DNA of 64,000 nucleotides from Xanthomonas sp. XNM01. GTDB lineage: Bacteria; Pseudomonadota; Gammaproteobacteria; Xanthomonadales; Xanthomonadaceae. Made by a program: the position numbers and the translations under genes. The stretch is taken from assembly GCF_014851915.1 (NCBI RefSeq), contig NZ_JACVAP010000008.1, forward strand, positions 1 to 64,000, written 5' to 3'. The notes below the pieces were generated by a model. It had not been told where the DNA came from. It did no database searches and worked only from the letters and a program-made list of their open reading frames with translations. Shown one piece after another: positions 44,755 through 53,001 of this stretch (positions are counted from its first letter, which is position 1; each line of letters begins with the position of its first letter).

Positions 44755-46038
44755 ATGGAGATCGCAGTCCTCTTCGGTGTGTTCGCCATCCTGCTGATGA
44801 TGGGCGTGCCGGTCGCGTTCTCGCTGGCCGCCGCATCGCTCGCCACCCTGCTGGTGCTCGACCTGCCCTCGATCGTGATGGTCCAGCAGATCTCGGCCGG
44901 TACCGGCTCGGCGTCGCTGATCGCCATTCCGCTGTTCATCTTCGCCGGCGAGATCATGATGCGCGGCGGCATCTCCGAACGCCTGATCGCGCTGGCGTCG
45001 TCGCTGGTCGGCCGCCTGCGCGGCGGCCTGGGCCAGGTCTCGATCCTGTCCTCGCTGTTCTTCGGCGGCGTGTCCGGTTCGGCCATCGCCGACGTCTCGG
45101 CGGTCGGCGGCACGATGATCCCGCAGATGGTCAAGCGCGGCTACGACCGCGACTTCGCGGTCAACGTCAGCATCACCGCAGCGCTGGTCGCGCTGCTGGT
45201 GCCGCCGTCGCACAACCTGATCCTGTTCTCGGCCGCGGCCGGCGGTGGCCTGTCCATCGCCGACCTGTTCGCCGCGGGCATCGTGCCGGCGCTGCTGATG
45301 ACCTTCGCCCTGATGGTCACCGGCTACGTGGTCGCCCGCAAGCGCGGCTACGGCGTCGAGGCGTTCCCGGGCATGCGTGCGGTGCTGGTGCGCCTGGTCT
45401 CGGCCCTGCCGGGCCTGGGCCTGGTGGCGCTGATCTTCTTCGGCATCCGCGCCGGCATCTTCACCGCGGTCGAATCGGCCGCCATCGCGGTGGTCTACGC
45501 GCTGCTGGTGACGATCGTGCTGTACCGCCAGCTCAAGGTGAAGGAGTTCCTGGAGACGGTCACCCACGCCGCGCGCAGCACCGGCGTGATCCTGTTCGTG
45601 ATCGCCACCGCCGCCGTGTTCGGCTGGCTGCTGGCGTACCTGCAGGTGCCGACCGCCGCGGTGGACTTCCTGCAGTCGTTCGCGCACAGCAAGTACATGG
45701 TGCTGCTGATGATCGTGATAATGCTGCTGCTGCTGGGCACCTTCATGGACCTGGCGCCGATGATCCTGATCTGCACGCCGATCTTCCTGCCGGTCGCCCG
45801 CGCCTACGGCATCGATCCGATCCACTTCGGCCTGGTGCTGGTGCTGACCGGCGGCCTGGGCCTGGTCACCCCGCCGGTGGGCTCGGTGCTGTTCATCGGC
45901 ACCTCGATCGGCAAGGTCACCGTCGGCGAGGTGATGAAGACGATCTGGCCGTTCTGGTTCGCCGGCCTCGGCGTGCTGCTGATCGTGACGTTCTTCCCCG
46001 GCCTGTCGCTGTGGCTGCCGGGCGTCCTGCGCGGCTGA
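44755..46038 (+). CDS. TRAP transporter large permease subunit (DctM family)
   Basis: 427 residues and about 11-12 membrane helices. It begins MEIAVLFGVFAILLMMGVPV and carries the Na+/substrate hairpin regions GGVSGSAIADVSAVGGTMIP and VPPSHNLILFSAAAG, both typical of DctM. It uses a sodium gradient to move the DctP-bound acid inward. Start at ATG 44,755. The operon ends here: a perfect 11-bp hairpin follows 14 bases later. Confidence 0.93.
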   Translation: MEIAVLFGVFAILLMMGVPVAFSLAAASLATLLVLDLPSIVMVQQISAGTGSASLIAIPLFIFAGEIMMRGGISERLIALASSLVGRLRGGLGQVSILSSLFFGGVSGSAIADVSAVGGTMIPQMVKRGYDRDFAVNVSITAALVALLVPPSHNLILFSAAAGGGLSIADLFAAGIVPALLMTFALMVTGYVVARKRGYGVEAFPGMRAVLVRLVSALPGLGLVALIFFGIRAGIFTAVESAAIAVVYALLVTIVLYRQLKVKEFLETVTHAARSTGVILFVIATAAVFGWLLAYLQVPTAAVDFLQSFAHSKYMVLLMIVIMLLLLGTFMDLAPMILICTPIFLPVARAYGIDPIHFGLVLVLTGGLGLVTPPVGSVLFIGTSIGKVTVGEVMKTIWPFWFAGLGVLLIVTFFPGLSLWLPGVLRG

Positions 46039-46051
46039 TCCGATGCTCCAC

Positions 46052-46077
46052 GTCCGGCCGGTTCGCACCGGCCGGAC
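46052..46077 (+). terminator. perfect hairpin after the TRAP operon
   Basis: GTCCGGCCGGT (46052-46062), loop TCGC, ACCGGCCGGAC (46067-46077). The 11-bp stem lacks a T-run but is placed where the operon should end. Confidence 0.65.
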
Positions 46078-46258
46078 CCGCGGATGCCGCAACGGGATCC
46101 GCGCTCTGGCTCCACCGGTACCGGGCACCGCGACCGACGCGGGCACCGGCGTTCGCTGCGACGCAGCATCCGCGTTGCCCCCGGCCGGACCGGCGTGAAC
46201 CTATCCGCCCATTGGCGACACGCCCTAGAATCCCCGGATACCGTCCGTGAACCCGAAC

Positions 46259-47314
46259 ATGCCCGTGCGCAAACCTTCCGAAAGCACCGCCACCGGGCTG
46301 GCCCCGGGCAAGACGGCGACGATCAACGACATCGCGCGCCTGGCCGGGGTTTCGAAGAAGACGGTTTCCCGCATCATCAACAACTCGCCGCTGGTCCGGA
46401 AGGACACCCGCGAGAAGGTCGAGACGCTGATGCGCGAGGTCGGCTACGTGCCCGATCCGCTGGCGCGCGGCCTGGCCTTCCGCCGCTCGTTCCTGATCGG
46501 CATGGTCTACGACAACCCGACCGCCCAGTACATCGTCGACATGCAGTACGGCGCGCTGGACGCGCTGCGCGAGTCGGGCTTCGAACTGGTGGTGCACCCC
46601 TGCGACACCCGCAGCCCGGGCTACATCGACGGCGTGCGCCGCTTCGTCCAGCAGCAGAAGCTGCACGGGGTGATGCTGGTGCCGCGCGCCTCGGAAGACC
46701 AGAACCTGGCCGACATGCTGGCCGAGATGAACTGCCGCTACACCCGCATCGTGCCGCTGGGCATCCACGACGACGATGCGCGCATGGTAGTCACACATGA
46801 CCGCGACGGCGCCGCCGAGGCGGCCGACTACCTGCTGACCCTGGGCCACCGCGACATCGCCCTGATCACCGGTCCGCTCGCCTACCGCTCGGCGATCGAG
46901 CGCACCGAGGGCTTCGTCGACGCGCTGACCAGGCGCGGCATCGAGGTCCCCCGGGCGCGTGTGGTGGAAGCCGGCTACACGTTCGAATCCGGCGTGGCCG
47001 CGGCCGAGAAGCTGCTGGTCGGCAAGCAGCGCCCGACCGCGATCTTCTGCGGCAACGACGAGATGGCCGCCGGCGTCTACAAGGTGGCCATGCGCGCCGG
47101 GATCAGCATCCCGCGCGACCTGTCGGTGGTCGGGTTCGACGACAGCCCGCTGGCGGCGCGTCTGTGGCCGTCGCTGACCTCGGTCCGCCGCCATACCCGC
47201 GACACCGGCCGCATCGCCGCCGGCATGCTGATCCGCACCGACAACGCCCCGAGCCCGGTGGCCAGCGTGCGTCCGCACCTGATCGTCCGCGACTCCTGCC
47301 AGCCGCCCGCCTGA
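46259..47314 (+). CDS. LacI-family regulator of the pectin locus
   Basis: 351 residues. The helix-turn-helix TINDIARLAGVSKKTVSRII and hinge are followed by a periplasmic-binding-protein effector domain (MVYDNPTAQYIVDMQYGALD; AIFCGNDEMAAGVYKVAMRA; LSVVGFDDSPLAARLWPSLT). The function is repression relieved by a pectin breakdown product, by analogy with LacI-type KdgR proteins. An ATG start at 46,259 is preferred; a GTG 12 bases upstream is in frame. A possible -10 TAGAAT lies at 46226-46231. It is encoded between the TRAP and kdu operons, and no TGACACCG operator was seen at its own promoter. Confidence 0.88.
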   Translation: MPVRKPSESTATGLAPGKTATINDIARLAGVSKKTVSRIINNSPLVRKDTREKVETLMREVGYVPDPLARGLAFRRSFLIGMVYDNPTAQYIVDMQYGALDALRESGFELVVHPCDTRSPGYIDGVRRFVQQQKLHGVMLVPRASEDQNLADMLAEMNCRYTRIVPLGIHDDDARMVVTHDRDGAAEAADYLLTLGHRDIALITGPLAYRSAIERTEGFVDALTRRGIEVPRARVVEAGYTFESGVAAAEKLLVGKQRPTAIFCGNDEMAAGVYKVAMRAGISIPRDLSVVGFDDSPLAARLWPSLTSVRRHTRDTGRIAAGMLIRTDNAPSPVASVRPHLIVRDSCQPPA

Positions 47315-47355
47315 CCCACCGTCCGAGCCCGCGCGCAGTGGGCCGGACATTATCG

Positions 47356-47396
47356 TGCAGCGCAAAATGACACCGGTTTCCGCGGTCCGGTAGAAT
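47356..47396 (+). promoter_or_regulatory. kduI promoter with overlapping pectin operator
   Basis: The companion motif (47356-47367) runs into operator TGACACCGGTTTCC (47368-47381). Its first bases form ATGACA, usable as a -35, and TAGAAT (47391-47396) is the -10 at 18-base spacing. Repressor on the operator would cover the -35. The kduI start is 52 bases after the -10. Confidence 0.65.
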
Positions 47397-47447
47397 GGCC
47401 CGCACAGGCGCGCGATCCCTCGCTGGACACCCCACCAGGAGCCGACC

Positions 47448-48296
47448 ATGTACCAGAAGACCTACTACGCGACCCATCCCGGCGCGGTGCATGGCGCCAG
47501 CAACGACGCCCTGCGCGATCTGTACCTGATCGAGCAGCTGTTCGTCGCCGGCGAGATCCGCCTCAACTACACCCATTACGAGCGCTTCGTGATCGGCGGC
47601 GCCGCACCGGTCGATGCGCCGGTCGCGCTGCCGGCGCAGACCGAACCGGCCTCCGCCACGGGCAAGCCGTTCCTGGAACGCCGCGAGCTGGGCGTGATCA
47701 ACGTCGGCGCCGGCAGCGGCACGGTCACCGTCGACGGCACCGTGCATGCGCTGGGCCCGAAGGACGGCCTGTACGTGGCGATGGGCAGCGCCGAGGTGGT
47801 GTTCGCCTCCGACGACGCGGCCAGCCCGGCGAAGTTCTACCTGACCTCGACCCCGGCGCATGCGCGCTTCGAGACGAAGCGGCTGTCGATCGCCGATGCG
47901 GTGGCGCTGGAGCGCGGCGCGCTGGAGACCAGCAACGAGCGCACCATCTACCAGTACATCGTGCCGGCGACCTGCCAGTCCTCGCAGCTGCTGCTGGGCC
48001 TGACCGTGCTCAAGCCGGGCAGCGTGTGGAACACCATGCCGCCGCACCTGCACGACCGCCGCAGCGAGGTCTACTTCTACTTCGACCTGGGCGGGAACGA
48101 CCGCGTCTACCACTTCATGGGCGAGCCGGACCAGCAGCGCCACATCGTGGTGCGCAACGACGAGGCCGTGGTCTCGCCGCCGTGGTCGATCCACATGGGC
48201 TCGGGGACCAGCAACTACGCCTTCATCTGGGCGATGGGCGGCGAGAACCTCGACTACACCGACATGCACGTGCTGGACATCTGCCAGCTCAAGTGA
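47448..48296 (+). CDS. kduI: 5-dehydro-4-deoxy-D-glucuronate isomerase
   Basis: 282 residues. It starts [20 protein letters not shown] and [20 protein letters not shown], and has the metal-binding cupin block [20 protein letters not shown] plus [20 protein letters not shown]. It isomerises 5-keto-4-deoxyuronate to 2,5-diketo-3-deoxygluconate. Full length for KduI. First gene of kduI-kduD-(RpiB-like)-CE12/cupin, with its own operator-bearing promoter. Confidence 0.96.
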   Translation: MYQKTYYATHPGAVHGASNDALRDLYLIEQLFVAGEIRLNYTHYERFVIGGAAPVDAPVALPAQTEPASATGKPFLERRELGVINVGAGSGTVTVDGTVHALGPKDGLYVAMGSAEVVFASDDAASPAKFYLTSTPAHARFETKRLSIADAVALERGALETSNERTIYQYIVPATCQSSQLLLGLTVLKPGSVWNTMPPHLHDRRSEVYFYFDLGGNDRVYHFMGEPDQQRHIVVRNDEAVVSPPWSIHMGSGTSNYAFIWAMGGENLDYTDMHVLDICQLK

Positions 48297-48302
48297 CCCG
48301 CA

Positions 48303-48319
48303 CCGGCGCACCGCGCCGG
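48303..48319 (+). terminator. small hairpin between kduI and kduD
   Basis: CCGGCGC, loop ACC, GCGCCGG (48303-48319), seven perfect base pairs followed by CTTCTTAG. Likely an attenuator or mRNA-stability element, since kduD lies only 67 bases after kduI. Confidence 0.45.
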
Positions 48320-48363
48320 CTTCTTAGAAAAAGCACCCGAACCATCGCAGGGAGAGGAACACC

Positions 48364-49119
48364 ATGACGAATCCATTCAGTCTCGAAGGCAAGGTCGCGC
48401 TGGTCACCGGCGCCAACACCGGCCTCGGCCAGGGCATCGCGGTGGCACTGGCCGCCGCCGGCGCCGACATCGCCGGCGCGGGCATCGTCCCGGCCGACGA
48501 GACCGCCGAGAAGGTGCGTGCGCTGGGCCGCCGCTTCCTCAACATCGAAGCCAACCTGATCAGCATCGAGCCGGTCGACCGCGTGGTGAAGGAAACCATC
48601 GAGGGCCTGGGCCGTCTCGACATCCTGGTCAACAACGCCGGCCTGATCCGCCGCGCCGACGCGGTCGACTTCAGCGAGAAGGACTGGGACGACGTGATGA
48701 ACGTCAACATCAAGTCCGCGTTCTTCATGTCGCAGGCCGTCGGCAGGCACTTCATCGCCCAGGGCAGCGGCAAGATCATCAACATCGCCTCGATGCTGTC
48801 GTTCCAGGGCGGCGTGCGCGTGCCGTCCTACACCGCGTCCAAGAGCGGCATCGCCGGCATCACCCGCCTGCTGGCCAACGAGTGGGCCGGCAAGGGCGTG
48901 ACGATCAACGCGATCGCGCCGGGTTACATGGCCACCGACAACACCGCCCAGCTGCGTGCCGACGAGGACCGCAACAAGGCGATCCTGGACCGCATCCCGG
49001 CCGGTCGCTGGGGCAAGCCGGAAGACCTGGGCGGCACCGCCGTGTTCCTGGCCTCCAGCGCCTCGGACTACGTCAACGGCGCGATCATCCCGGTCGACGG
49101 CGGCTGGCTGGCGCGCTGA
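48364..49119 (+). CDS. kduD: 2-dehydro-3-deoxy-D-gluconate 5-dehydrogenase
   Basis: 251 residues, classical SDR: VALVTGANTGLGQGIAVALA, LVNNAGLIRRA, catalytic Ser in NIASMLSFQGG and the Tyr/Lys motif PSYTASKSGIAG. KduD reduces 2,5-diketo-3-deoxygluconate to 2-keto-3-deoxygluconate, the substrate of KdgK. Strong ribosome site GGGAGAGG before ATG. Downstream of kduI as in pectin degraders. Confidence 0.95.
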   Translation: MTNPFSLEGKVALVTGANTGLGQGIAVALAAAGADIAGAGIVPADETAEKVRALGRRFLNIEANLISIEPVDRVVKETIEGLGRLDILVNNAGLIRRADAVDFSEKDWDDVMNVNIKSAFFMSQAVGRHFIAQGSGKIINIASMLSFQGGVRVPSYTASKSGIAGITRLLANEWAGKGVTINAIAPGYMATDNTAQLRADEDRNKAILDRIPAGRWGKPEDLGGTAVFLASSASDYVNGAIIPVDGGWLAR

Positions 49120-49292
49120 CGCCGATGCCGCGGGCCGCATGAGCGGGCCGCGGCAGGTTCCACTCCGATCCAGCGCGTCCTCCGCCGGCGGCACCGATGC
49201 CATCGGCGGACCAGTACGCGGCGCGGGACGGCAGGGCGCGATCGCGCGCGCCGTCCCGGCATACTTTTCCAAACGAGCAAGAGAGTCCCCCG

Positions 49293-49931
49293 ATGAAAAT
49301 CGCTTTGATGCAGGAATTCAGCCAGGCCGCCAAGAACCCGGTCGTGCTGGAGCAGCTCAACACCGTCGCCGCCGCGCAGGGCCATGAGGTCTTCAACGTC
49401 GGCATGGACGGCGACAACGACCACCGCCTGACCTACATCCACCTCGGCATCTGCGCCTCGCTGCTGCTGAACGCCAAGGCCGTGGACTTCGTCGTCGCCG
49501 GCTGCGGCACCGGCCAGGGCGCGCTGATGTCGCTCAATGCCTGGCCGGGCGTGTACTGCGGCTACTGCATCGAGCCGACCGACGCCTTCCTGTTCGCCCA
49601 GGTCAACAACGGCAACGCGCTGTCGCTGCCGTTCGCCAAGGGCTACGGCTGGGGCGCGGAGATCAACATCCGCTACATCTTCGAGAAGGCGTTCGCCGGC
49701 GAGCGCGGCCAGGGCTACCCGGCCGAGCGCAAGGAATCGCAGATGACCAACGCCGGCATCCTGGCCCAGCTCAAGGCCGGCGCCTCGAAGGACTTCGTCG
49801 AAGGCCTGAAGTCGATCGACCAGGAGCTGGTGAAGCAGGCCGTCGGCGGCGAGCGCTTCCAGAAGGCGTTCTTCGACAACGCCAAGGACGAGGCGATCGT
49901 CGCCTACGTCAAGGGCGTGCTCGGCAAGTAA
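49293..49931 (+). CDS. RpiB/LacA/LacB-family sugar isomerase, pectin-locus variant
   Basis: 212 residues. Start at MKIALMQEFSQAAKNPVVLE; the fold continues with VFNVGMDGD, the family's active-site segment VDFVVAGCGTGQGALMSLNA and the HRLTYIHLGI helix, with a longer C-terminal tail than ribose-5-phosphate isomerase B (about 150 residues). Members of this longer type are recurrent in kdu clusters, but the exact substrate is unclear to me. It may isomerise a keto-deoxyuronate. A hairpin follows at 49,942. Confidence 0.8.
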   Translation: MKIALMQEFSQAAKNPVVLEQLNTVAAAQGHEVFNVGMDGDNDHRLTYIHLGICASLLLNAKAVDFVVAGCGTGQGALMSLNAWPGVYCGYCIEPTDAFLFAQVNNGNALSLPFAKGYGWGAEINIRYIFEKAFAGERGQGYPAERKESQMTNAGILAQLKAGASKDFVEGLKSIDQELVKQAVGGERFQKAFFDNAKDEAIVAYVKGVLGK

Positions 49932-49941
49932 GTGCGGCAAC

Positions 49942-49960
49942 GGGCGCCCCCGCGGCGCCC
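49942..49960 (+). terminator. hairpin after the RpiB-like gene
   Basis: GGGCGCC, loop CCCGC, GGCGCCC (49942-49960). A perfect 7-bp stem, extended by imperfect pairing on each side. No T-run. May give partial termination before the esterase-cupin gene. Confidence 0.5.
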
Positions 49961-50042
49961 GGTTCCATCCGACGCGGCCCCGGCATGCCGGGCCGCGTCG
50001 TCGTTCGATTCCGATGCGACCAGACCCCGGGACCCGGCCGTC

Positions 50043-51185
50043 ATGAACCGCCTGCTGCCCCTGCTGTTGCCGGCGCTGCTCGCGCTGGGCGCGATCTCCG
50101 ATGCCGTTGCCAGGCCGGCCGCCGATGCGCGCCGCGTGCTGATCGCCGGCGATTCCACCGCCGCCACCTACGGCCCCGAACGCGCACCGCGCCAGGGCTG
50201 GGGCCAGCAGCTGCAGGGCTTCCTCGACCCGGCCGTGTGGGAGGTGCGCAACCACGCGATGGGCGGGCGCAGCGCGCGCAGCTTCATCGACGAAGGCCGC
50301 CTGGACACGCTGGCGAAGGAGCTGCGCCGCGGCGACGTGCTGCTGGTCCAGTTCGGCCACAACGACGCCAAGTACGAAGATCCGCGCCGCTACGACGAAC
50401 CGGTCACCGCGTACCCGCAGTGGCTGATGCGCTACGTGACACTGGCGCGCGAACGCGGCGCCACGCCGGTCCTGATCACCCCGGTGTCGCGGCGCGTGTT
50501 CGACTTCGGCTCGCTGCTCGACACCCACACCCGCTACACCGATGCGGTGCGTGCGCTGGCGCAGCGCGAGCAGGTCGCGCTGATCGACCTCAACGCCAGC
50601 AGCACCGACTGGCTGCGCGCGCTCGGCGACGCCGCCTCGAAGCCCTACTTCGAGCATGTGCCCGAGCGTGGCATCGCCGACGACACCCACTTCAGCGGCG
50701 CCGGCGCGACCATGGTCGCCTGCCTGGTGGTGCGCGACTGGAAGACGCTGGATCCCGCCCTGGCCGCCACGGTCATCCGCGACACCGACTGCGGCGCGCC
50801 CGCCAGCGCGCGCAGCGACCAGGCCGCGCAGCCGCGCCCTTCGTCGGTGGTGCACGAAAGCACGCTGGCCCGGCAACAGCCCGGCCCGCACGGCGGCCCC
50901 GGCACCACCACCGCCTATCCGCTGTTCGCCGACGCCGAAGGCCTGTCGTTCGTGATGCGCAAGCGGGTGCTGCACAAGGGCGCCGGCATCGGCCTGCACC
51001 AGCACCACAAGGACGAGATCTACTACGTGCTCAGCGGCCAGGGCCGCTACGTGCTCGACGGCCAGGTGCACGATGTCGGCCCCGGCCACGCGATGCTGAC
51101 CCGGCCGGGCAGCACCCACGCGATCGAGCAGACCGGCGAGGCCGACCTGGTCCTGCTGCTGGCCTATCCCGCCGCTGTCCGCTGA
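50043..51185 (+). CDS. CE12 rhamnogalacturonan acetylesterase fused to a KdgF-like cupin
   Basis: 380 residues with a signal peptide (1-23). An SGNH hydrolase domain (about 28-235) has GDST with Ser38, GHND at 105-108 and the C-terminal Asp214-His216 pair in DDTHFS. After a low-complexity linker (about 250-290) comes a cupin (about 300-376) with the metal-binding pattern HQHHKDE (319-325) and a second His at 359 (STHAIEQTG). The cupin resembles KdgF, which linearises 4,5-unsaturated uronate; KdgF normally is a separate, non-exported protein. The fusion and its apparent export are unusual. Last gene after kduI-kduD-isomerase, 111 bases downstream. Confidence 0.85.
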   Translation: MNRLLPLLLPALLALGAISDAVARPAADARRVLIAGDSTAATYGPERAPRQGWGQQLQGFLDPAVWEVRNHAMGGRSARSFIDEGRLDTLAKELRRGDVLLVQFGHNDAKYEDPRRYDEPVTAYPQWLMRYVTLARERGATPVLITPVSRRVFDFGSLLDTHTRYTDAVRALAQREQVALIDLNASSTDWLRALGDAASKPYFEHVPERGIADDTHFSGAGATMVACLVVRDWKTLDPALAATVIRDTDCGAPASARSDQAAQPRPSSVVHESTLARQQPGPHGGPGTTTAYPLFADAEGLSFVMRKRVLHKGAGIGLHQHHKDEIYYVLSGQGRYVLDGQVHDVGPGHAMLTRPGSTHAIEQTGEADLVLLLAYPAAVR

Positions 51186-51522
51186 ATCCGATCAGCTTGC
51201 TGAAGCGGGCGACTGTCCTGTCGCCCATGCCGCCGGCGTTTGTTCCCGTTGAACGGACCTGCATCCGCACGCCTGCGCGTCGATGCCCATCGGGGGAGCA
51301 GTCATGCTGTCGACACGATCCACATCGCCCACGCCGCCGCCTGCGGCCGGCCATCGTCCACGCGCCGCACGCCTGACCATCCGATGCTGACGGCCGATGC
51401 CGGCGGCAGCGACGGCCGCCGATGGCGGACGCTGCGCCAGGGCCACCCCGCGGGTCCGGATCGACCGACCATGCGCGCCCGGCGTGCGTCCACCCGCGCG
51501 GGATGAGGGCGAGGGCGAGACG
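51186..51522. other. intergenic region upstream of the sigma-54 activator
   Basis: 337 bases with no protein-like frame or clear promoter. It marks the end of the pectin locus; no operator or integrase-like repeat is visible. Confidence 0.4.
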
Positions 51523-52833
51523 ATGGCGGCGACCACCGGAACACGACGCAACTGCCTGCTCTGGCTGGGCAGGCCGCAGCCGCGCGAACGCGAGGTGCTG
51601 GCCGCCGCCGGCTGGGACCTGCGGGTGATCGAGGATCCGCGCGGGGTCTGCATCGGCCTGCGTGGCGGCGACCGGGTCGCGGCCCTGGTCGATCTGCGCC
51701 AGGCCGATCCGGCCTGGCTGGACGCCGTGCACGAACTGCTGGTGCACCACGCCGAACTGCCGCACTGCGTGCTGGGCCCGGCGCCTGGTGGCGACCCGCT
51801 GCTGGACGGCCCCGGCACGCACGCGCTGTCCGCGCCGCTCGACCTCGGGCAGGCCACCGCCCTGCACCGCCTGCTGGATGCGCCGCTGCCGCGCGACGAC
51901 GCCCTGGTCGGCGACAGCCCGGCGATGCTCGCGGTCCGCGCCAGCCTGCACCGCTACGCGCCGGTCGAGCTGCCGGTCCTGATCACCGGCGAAACCGGGA
52001 CCGGCAAGGAACTGGCGGCCCAGGCGCTGCACGCGCTGTCGCCGCGCGCCGGGCGTCCGTTCATCGCGATCAACTGCGGGGCCCTGCCGGCCAATCTGGT
52101 CCAGGCCGAACTGTTCGGCCACGAGCGCGGCGCGTTCACCGGCGCCAGCGCGCGCAGGATCGGCCTGTTCGAAGCGGCCGACGGCGGCACCGTGTTCCTG
52201 GACGAGATCGGCGACCTGCCGGCCGATGCCCAGGTCAACCTGCTGCGCGTGCTGCAGGAAGGCACGATCGAGCGGATCGGCAGCCACCAGCCGATCGCGG
52301 TGGACGTGCGGGTTCTCGCCGCCACCCACGTCGACCTGGAACAGGCCGTCGCCGCCGGCCGCTTCCGCCAGGACCTGTACTACCGGCTGGATGTGCTGCG
52401 CCTGCCGATGCCGCCGCTGCGCGCGCGCGGCGACGACATCGTGCTGCTGGCCCGCCACTTCCTCGCCCAGTTCCGCGCACGCCACGCGGTCCGTGCGCGC
52501 GGATTCGATGTCGGCGCCTGCCGGCGGCTGCGCACGCACGCGTGGCCGGGCAACGTGCGCGAACTGCTGAACCGGGTCCGGCGCGCGGCGGTGACCTGCG
52601 ATGGCGAGCTGATCGGCGCCGACGCGCTGGCACTGGACGCGGCCGAGGCGGCGCCGGCCAACGACGCACTGGACGCCGCCCGGCTGCAGGCCGAACGCGA
52701 CGCCGTGCTCGCCGGCCTGCGCGAGAGCGGCTTCAATGTCAGCGCCTGCGCACGCCGGCTCAAGGTGTCGCGGGTGACGCTGTACCGGCTGTGCCGCAAG
52801 CATGGGCTGGAGCTGGAGGCGCTGCGCTCCTGA
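51523..52833 (+). CDS. sigma-54-dependent transcriptional activator
   Basis: 436 residues. The N-terminal ~120 residues form an unusual receiver-like or degenerate sensing domain (NCLLWLGRPQPREREVLAAA) without a clear phospho-acceptor set. The AAA+ domain has Walker A GETGTGKE (156-163), the sigma-54 contact GAFTGA (203-208), Walker B GGTVFLDEIGDL and the Arg-finger region RFRQDLYYRLDVLRLPMPPL. A FIS-type helix-turn-helix closes the protein (SACARRLKVSRVTLYRL). Tail-to-tail with the fap operon, whose promoter has a -24/-12 sequence, so it is the likely activator (inference). Start at MAATTGT. Confidence 0.9.
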   Translation: MAATTGTRRNCLLWLGRPQPREREVLAAAGWDLRVIEDPRGVCIGLRGGDRVAALVDLRQADPAWLDAVHELLVHHAELPHCVLGPAPGGDPLLDGPGTHALSAPLDLGQATALHRLLDAPLPRDDALVGDSPAMLAVRASLHRYAPVELPVLITGETGTGKELAAQALHALSPRAGRPFIAINCGALPANLVQAELFGHERGAFTGASARRIGLFEAADGGTVFLDEIGDLPADAQVNLLRVLQEGTIERIGSHQPIAVDVRVLAATHVDLEQAVAAGRFRQDLYYRLDVLRLPMPPLRARGDDIVLLARHFLAQFRARHAVRARGFDVGACRRLRTHAWPGNVRELLNRVRRAAVTCDGELIGADALALDAAEAAPANDALDAARLQAERDAVLAGLRESGFNVSACARRLKVSRVTLYRLCRKHGLELEALRS

Positions 52834-53001
52834 GGAGGCCGGTCGCACCGCGCGCGTGCGCCGGGGCTGACGTATCGCGCCGCTGGACGACGCCGTTTGC
52901 GCAGCGTGCGCCGTCGCCGCCGGGCGATGCGCAGGCACCGCGCGGCCGGTGGATCCGGGTCCGCCGGCGGCCGGCATGGGCGCGCGGACCGGCGGTCCGC
53001 G

